From Ruminococcaceae bacterium UBA7127 (lineage in GTDB: Bacteria > Bacillota > Clostridia > Oscillospirales > Acutalibacteraceae): a DNA stretch of 9,318 bases. Under the pieces are notes generated by a model. The model did not search any database and was not told the origin of the DNA. It saw nothing but the letters and a program-made list of their open reading frames with translations. How positions within the stretch are numbered: position 1 is the first letter of the stretch; every line of letters begins with the position of its first letter. The stretch lies in assembly GCA_002493005.1 (NCBI GenBank), contig DKXL01000043.1:1-9318 (forward strand). Reading direction: 5' to 3'. The translations under genes and the position numbers were made by a program. Below, piece by piece: positions 6,913-9,318 of the stretch.

Positions 6913-6980
6913 TTCTTAAGTGTTCTGTGTATTCGATTATTCAGTAAAAATCGAAAAAATTAAATAACCTGTATAAATTT

Positions 6981-7018
6981 AGCACCTCTGCCAATAATAT
7001 TTGCGGAGGTGCTTTTTT
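6981..7018 (+). terminator. Terminator of the pgi unit that also carries the SD of the next gene
   Basis: AGCACCTCTGC (6981-6991) pairs with GCGGAGGTGCT (7003-7013): 11 bp with one G-U wobble, then TTTTTT (7013-7018). The 3' arm includes GGAGGTG (7005-7011), a near-perfect SD placed seven bases before the ATG at 7019. The 5' arm CACCTC mimics the 16S rRNA 3' tail. A -10-like TATAAA at 6972-6977 lies just upstream, but no convincing -35 accompanies it. Confidence 0.88.
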
Positions 7019-7765
7019 ATGAGCGATTATTATAGCAACAACAGGAGAAAAAGACGCAGTCGTCGAGAAAAAATCGGATTCTATACTGCGTTTTCAATAT
7101 GCTTGATTGCAGTGTGTATGGCGGTGTATTCAACTTATAACACACTATCTGTAAATGATGGTATTGGTGAAATTAAACAGACATCGCCAACTCAGATAGT
7201 GCAGGTAAACGAGAACGTGTCAGGGGTTAAGGAGACTATTCCTGAGCCAAAGCTTGATATGGAAATCCCTACACTTATATCTTCGGAGCCGACCCAACCG
7301 ACAACTGCACCTGCTACGGAGAATTCAAGAACTGCACTCGAAACATTGTTGTCTACGGACCTTACTTTGAACTATCCGCTTAAGTCCAACAATGTTATAC
7401 GTGAATACACAGAAAAAAGCGTTTATTTTAAGACTCTTAATGTATGGAAGCCTCATACCGGCGTTGATTTTGCCGGTAAAATCGGCGATGATGTCATTGC
7501 AATGACCGACGGCGCAGTCACAAAAGTGTATGAAGACAGAATGTACGGAAAAATTGTTGAAATTTCTACTAACAATGTTGTGTGCATTTACAGCGGACTT
7601 GGAGCTGTTGATGTACAAAAAGGTGACTCTGTAAAAACAGGGGATAAGATTGGCACAATCGGAACTGTTCCGTTTGAAGCAAATGATACCGACCATATTC
7701 ACGTTTCAGTAAAAATTGACGGCAAGTATGCTGATCCGTTAAGTTTTATAGGAAACAATGAATAA
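7019..7765 (+). CDS. spoIIQ: LytM/M23-domain membrane protein, probable SpoIIQ
   Basis: A 248-residue type II membrane protein: short basic cytoplasmic tail (NNRRKRRSRREK, 7-18), one transmembrane helix (about 19-38), a Thr/Pro/Glu-rich linker (about 52-105) and a C-terminal LytM domain (about 118-245). All four M23 zinc-ligand positions are present: H146 and D150 in KPHTGVDF, H226 and H228 in DHIHVSV. The sequence before the first motif (SVYFKTLNVWKPHTGVD) and the YGKIVEI...YSGLGAVDVQKGDSVKTGDKIG stretch resemble SpoIIQ, the forespore half of the SpoIIQ-SpoIIIAH channel. Nearby dpaB and the dacF-like gene fit. The ATG at 7019 is preferred to an in-frame TTG at 7001 because GGAGGTG precedes it; the TTG lies inside the terminator hairpin. 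A generic M23 murein hydrolase is the alternative. Confidence 0.82.
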   Translation: MSDYYSNNRRKRRSRREKIGFYTAFSICLIAVCMAVYSTYNTLSVNDGIGEIKQTSPTQIVQVNENVSGVKETIPEPKLDMEIPTLISSEPTQPTTAPATENSRTALETLLSTDLTLNYPLKSNNVIREYTEKSVYFKTLNVWKPHTGVDFAGKIGDDVIAMTDGAVTKVYEDRMYGKIVEISTNNVVCIYSGLGAVDVQKGDSVKTGDKIGTIGTVPFEANDTDHIHVSVKIDGKYADPLSFIGNNE

Positions 7766-7776
7766 TTCCATTAACA

Positions 7777-7827
7777 GCGCATATAATATTACTGCAAGCC
7801 CTCGTTTCGCTTTAAGGGCGCATATAA
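7777..7827 (+). repeat. Two direct copies of GCGCATATAA flanking a small hairpin
   Basis: GCGCATATAA occurs at 7777-7786 and again at 7818-7827. Between them GCCCT (7798-7802) can pair with AGGGC (7815-7819). The copies lie just downstream of the spoIIQ-like stop. They are short and may be coincidental. Confidence 0.3.
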
Positions 7828-7860
7828 CGGCGGATACTAATTATTAGTATCCGCCGTTAT
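7824..7860 (+). terminator. 17-bp perfect hairpin, likely terminator of the spoIIQ-like gene
   Basis: Bases 7824-7840 pair without mismatch with 7844-7860 around the loop TTA; the stem centre is GGCGGATACTAA/TTAGTATCCGCC. The plus strand continues TTAGTT, so the outer A-T pairs and following Ts form a weak U-tract. On the minus strand the flank is less T-rich. It lies 58 bases after the spoIIQ-like stop. Such a perfect short-loop palindrome could alternatively be a dispersed repeat element. Confidence 0.6.
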
Positions 7861-8049
7861 TTAGTTCGTGTATATTCCTCGCACCACCGCTTAAAATCGG
7901 TATCCCGAATCAAGCATTTTTCTATTGATAACGCAAGAATCGACTCGCGTTTGATTTATTTTTGTTATAATTTCGGGCATAATCGGATGTTTTTCATAAC
8001 AACCTGTCTGCTCAACCAAAATGGATAATTGTGCATTGTAATTTGTAAA
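7857..8049 (-). pseudogene. Probable frameshifted, 5'-truncated minus-strand gene remnant
   Basis: On the minus strand a frame open from above 8049 reads FTNYNAQLSILVEQTGC, then YEKHPIMPEIITKI, with codon use like neighbouring genes, and closes at 7893-7891. From 7955 another frame reads IKRESILALSIEKC then LIRDTDFKRWCEEYTRTK and stops at 7859-7857, inside the palindrome. Removing one A from the A-run at 7955-7957 joins them into about 63 continuous residues (...IITKIIKRES...). There is no start codon with SD, and the upstream side runs into a stop and the 8090-8127 terminator. I recognise no family. The join is inference; AT-rich chance ORFs are the alternative. Confidence 0.4.
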
Positions 8050-8089
8050 TTGAATTTGTCTGCACGCCGCTTTTTTATGTTAAAAAGTT

Positions 8090-8127
8090 AAAAAATAAAA
8101 AGCGTACGCACAACGTGCGCACGCTTT
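8090..8127 (-). terminator. Strong minus-strand terminator
   Basis: AAAGCGTACGCAC (8099-8111) pairs with GTGCGCACGCTTT (8115-8127) around loop AAC, with a single A-C mismatch. Read on the minus strand, the stem is followed by TTTTATTTTTT (8100-8090) and another T-run, a textbook intrinsic terminator. It ends transcription of the 23-codon ORF and/or the cytidylate-kinase-like gene. On the plus strand the flank has no T-run. Confidence 0.85.
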
Positions 8128-8177
8128 CGAGGATTTTATGTCAATGAAAAATAAATTTGAATTAAAAATCAATTATT

Positions 8178-8249
8178 TTATCTTTCGCTTTCATACCATT
8201 CTTCATTACCAAAGATAAAATCGTCAATATCCATAACAACGAATTTCAA
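8178..8249 (-). CDS. Candidate 23-codon micro-gene with near-perfect SD
   Basis: A TTG start at 8249-8247 opens 23 codons ending in TAA (8180-8178). The peptide starts MKFVVMDIDDF and ends EEWYESER: a hydrophobic N-terminal half and an acidic, aromatic C-terminal half, with seven acidic and two basic residues and no cysteine. Its strongest support is the SD at 8264-8256 (AAGGAGGTG), six bases from the start and the longest anti-SD match in the window. It lies 60 bases after the cytidylate-kinase-like gene, with TATACT-like -10 sequences (8284-8274) in the gap but no clear -35, and 50 bases before a strong terminator. An internal ATG (8234) shares the frame but has no SD. No family is recognised; no signal peptide is evident. 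Confidence 0.5.
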   Translation of the reverse strand: MKFVVMDIDDFIFGNEEWYESER

Positions 8250-8255
8250 TTTGTA

Positions 8256-8264
8256 CACCTCCTT
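8256..8264 (-). promoter_or_regulatory. Shine-Dalgarno of the 23-codon micro-gene
   Basis: AAGGAGGTG on the minus strand matches nine bases of the SD consensus and stands six bases before TTG at 8249. No other open frame is positioned to use it, so it decides the start and is the chief reason to believe the micro-gene. Confidence 0.6.
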
Positions 8265-8309
8265 AAATTAAACAGTATAGTATATTCAGGAGATAAACAA
8301 ATATGAGAA

Positions 8310-8942
8310 TTATTTTTTGTTGTTACTGCAAACATCAATATAGTTTGCTATAATATCAACAGCCTGCTCGGTAGTAAGATTTGTGCTGTTAATACACAAA
8401 TCATAATTTTCGGGCAAGCCCCACTTCTGTCCTGAATAAAAACTATAATAGTTAGCTCTGCTTTTGTCAGCCTTCAAAACCGCTTGTTTAGCACGAGCAG
8501 GGTCAATTTCTTTCCTTTTGACAGCACGCTCAACTCGTTTGTCAATATCAGCATAAATAAACACCTTCACAATATTTGGATTATCCTTTAGCACATAATC
8601 CGCACATCTTCCAACTACTACAAAATTTTCCTTTTCCGCTAATTCCCTGATAATCTTATGCTGAACAATATAAAGACGGTCATTCAAAGGCAAGTCTTCA
8701 ACCGATGAAAAGCTGTTGCCGTAATTGTATAGCCCCACAGACAAGGAATACAGTAAACTGTTGGCAGCTTTTTCGTCGGCATGCTCAAATACTTCAGGGG
8801 CTATGCCGCTTTCTTTTGCAGCAATAGATATAAGCTCTTTATCATAGAACGATACATTTAATTTTTCGGCAAGAGCTTTGCCGATGTCATGTCCGCCTGA
8901 ACCATACTGACGTGTAATGGTAATGATTTTATCACAACTCAT
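8310..8942 (-). CDS. Cytidylate-kinase-like family protein
   Basis: A 210-residue cytoplasmic P-loop kinase-like protein of the Cytidylate_kin2 type common in clostridia and other anaerobes. It is not the housekeeping CMP kinase: that family has a different N-terminal signature and order. Motifs: ITITRQYGSGGHDIGKALAE with the P-loop GSGGHDIGK at 14-22 (Lys22), FYDKELI (32-38), FVVVGRCADYVL (107-118), the arginine-rich lid RAVKRKEIDPARAK (139-152), and the C-terminal GLPENYDLCINST (175-187) typical of these proteins. The substrate is unproven; nucleoside monophosphate or another small phosphoacceptor is inferred from the fold. The ATG at 8942 has GGAGGTG just upstream (plus-strand 8947-8953). 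It is transcribed against the spoIIQ-like gene and followed by the 23-codon ORF and then the terminator at 8090-8127. Confidence 0.88.
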   Translation of the reverse strand: MSCDKIITITRQYGSGGHDIGKALAEKLNVSFYDKELISIAAKESGIAPEVFEHADEKAANSLLYSLSVGLYNYGNSFSSVEDLPLNDRLYIVQHKIIRELAEKENFVVVGRCADYVLKDNPNIVKVFIYADIDKRVERAVKRKEIDPARAKQAVLKADKSRANYYSFYSGQKWGLPENYDLCINSTNLTTEQAVDIIANYIDVCSNNKK

Positions 8943-9007
8943 ATCGCACCTCCGTGTATTTGCGCCTAAAAGTTTTTCAAAGTAATTCTTTAAAAGACTT
9001 TTACATA

Positions 9008-9013
9008 ATTATA
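9008..9013 (-). promoter_or_regulatory. Likely -10 element for the cytidylate-kinase-like gene
   Basis: Perfect TATAAT on the minus strand, with a start predicted near 9001 and a leader of about 58 bases before the ATG at 8942. The region 17 bases upstream is only T-rich, with no good -35, so the call is tentative. A second minus-strand TATAAT at 9097-9102 is an alternative. Confidence 0.45.
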
Positions 9014-9318
9014 ATAACACATTTTCAGAAAAAAGCTATAGTTTTTTCTCAAGTTTCACAAAGTTTGTTCAAATTAAATAAATATACTTCTTACACATTA
9101 TACAAATTCACAAAGGGGCGAGTATAAATTATTGCTTTTTTAGTCGTTTCATGTAACTTTTTAACAGCTTATGCAGTAAGTGTAAAATCATTTGACGGTT
9201 GTTTAAAAAGTTGCTTGTAAGATAGTTGATATTGCACTATTTTTATATAAAATGAAGAAAATCAAAAAAAATAAAATATTTTTCAAATTTTCTTAAAAAA
9301 GGTGTTGACAAAAAAAGA
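9014..9318. other. AT-rich intergenic region with inverted repeat and plus-strand promoter-like motifs
   Basis: No protein-coding gene is supported here. GTAACTTTTTAA (9153-9164) and TTAAAAAGTTGC (9203-9214) form a 12-bp stem with one G-U pair around a 38-base loop that itself contains CTTA/TAAG. TTCACAAAG occurs twice (9055-9063 and 9107-9115). Plus-strand promoter-like pairs are TTGATA (9226-9231) with TAAAAT (9248-9253) at 16-base spacing, and TTGACA at 9305-9310, a perfect -35 whose -10 would lie beyond the window. The region probably drives a gene to the right. Confidence 0.4.

Noticed and set aside
6929..6960. Sigma-F-like promoter (GTATT ... CGAAAAAAT) upstream of the SpoIIQ-like gene
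   Set aside because: Each half misses one fixed base of the consensus and the 18-base spacing is too long; in AT-rich sequence this is not convincing.
7001..7018. TTG at 7001 as start of the SpoIIQ-like gene
   Set aside because: It is within the terminator stem without an SD; GGAGGTG at 7005-7011 points to the ATG at 7019.
7968..8036. 22-codon minus-strand ORF starting MHNYPFW
   Set aside because: It has no SD and overlaps the more protein-like remnant frame; likely an out-of-frame shadow.
9252..9296. 14-codon plus-strand ORF (MKKIKKNKIFFKFS)
   Set aside because: No SD and lysine/phenylalanine-only composition from A/T runs; chance ORF.
1..9318. Mobile elements, CRISPR arrays, tRNA or rRNA genes, defence or toxin-antitoxin modules
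   Set aside because: No transposase motifs, regularly spaced repeats, cloverleaf or CCA ends, or recognisable defence domains are seen on either strand.

Overview
This is a chromosomal stretch of a low-GC, spore-forming Gram-positive bacterium, most likely a clostridial gut anaerobe of the Oscillospiraceae/Ruminococcaceae type. That placement is inferred from the gene types: dipicolinate synthase subunit B, a D-Ala-D-Ala carboxypeptidase of the DacF/DacB class, a SpoIIQ-like LytM protein, MEP-pathway isoprenoid genes, and purine-rich Shine-Dalgarno (SD) sequences before nearly every gene. No mobile element, CRISPR array, tRNA or rRNA is visible.

Layout. Positions 1-423 hold the 3' end of dpaB (spoVFB), closed by a terminator at 491-532. 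An extended -10 promoter (558-586) then drives a four-gene plus-strand operon: a zinc-ribbon/membrane protein (687-1205), an O-acetylhomoserine sulfhydrylase-type PLP enzyme (1237-2508), ispD (2528-3220) and ispF (3262-3729). A terminator hairpin (3746-3780) ends this unit and directly abuts the start codon of a dacF-like gene (3781-4935). A strong sigma-A promoter (4953-4981) and a structured 130-nt leader precede pgi (5118-6455), which is followed by a small P-loop ATPase-like gene (6496-6912). A second terminator hairpin (6981-7018) again abuts a start codon, that of the spoIIQ-like gene (7019-7765). The region 7766-8177 has no intact gene: it holds a 17-bp perfect hairpin, a probable frameshifted minus-strand gene remnant, and a minus-strand terminator. 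On the minus strand lie a 23-codon micro-gene with a near-perfect SD (8178-8249) and a cytidylate-kinase-like gene (8310-8942). The last ~375 bases are AT-rich intergenic sequence ending at a -35-like TTGACA.

How the genes work together. Three genes point to sporulation: DPA synthesis, cortex/cell-wall peptidoglycan trimming, and the forespore-mother-cell channel. IspD and IspF are two steps of isoprenoid precursor synthesis, Pgi belongs to central glycolysis, and the PLP enzyme makes homocysteine/methionine. These are ordinary housekeeping functions. The less ordinary signals are: (i) two unrelated genes (dacF-like and spoIIQ-like) whose SD is built into the 3' arm of the preceding terminator, with the U-tract serving as the SD-to-ATG spacer; (ii) the isolated 23-codon micro-gene with its own terminator; (iii) a 5' leader of pgi with competing stems. 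I see no clear evidence of a wholly new multi-gene system. All identifications are by reading motifs; no database search was possible.
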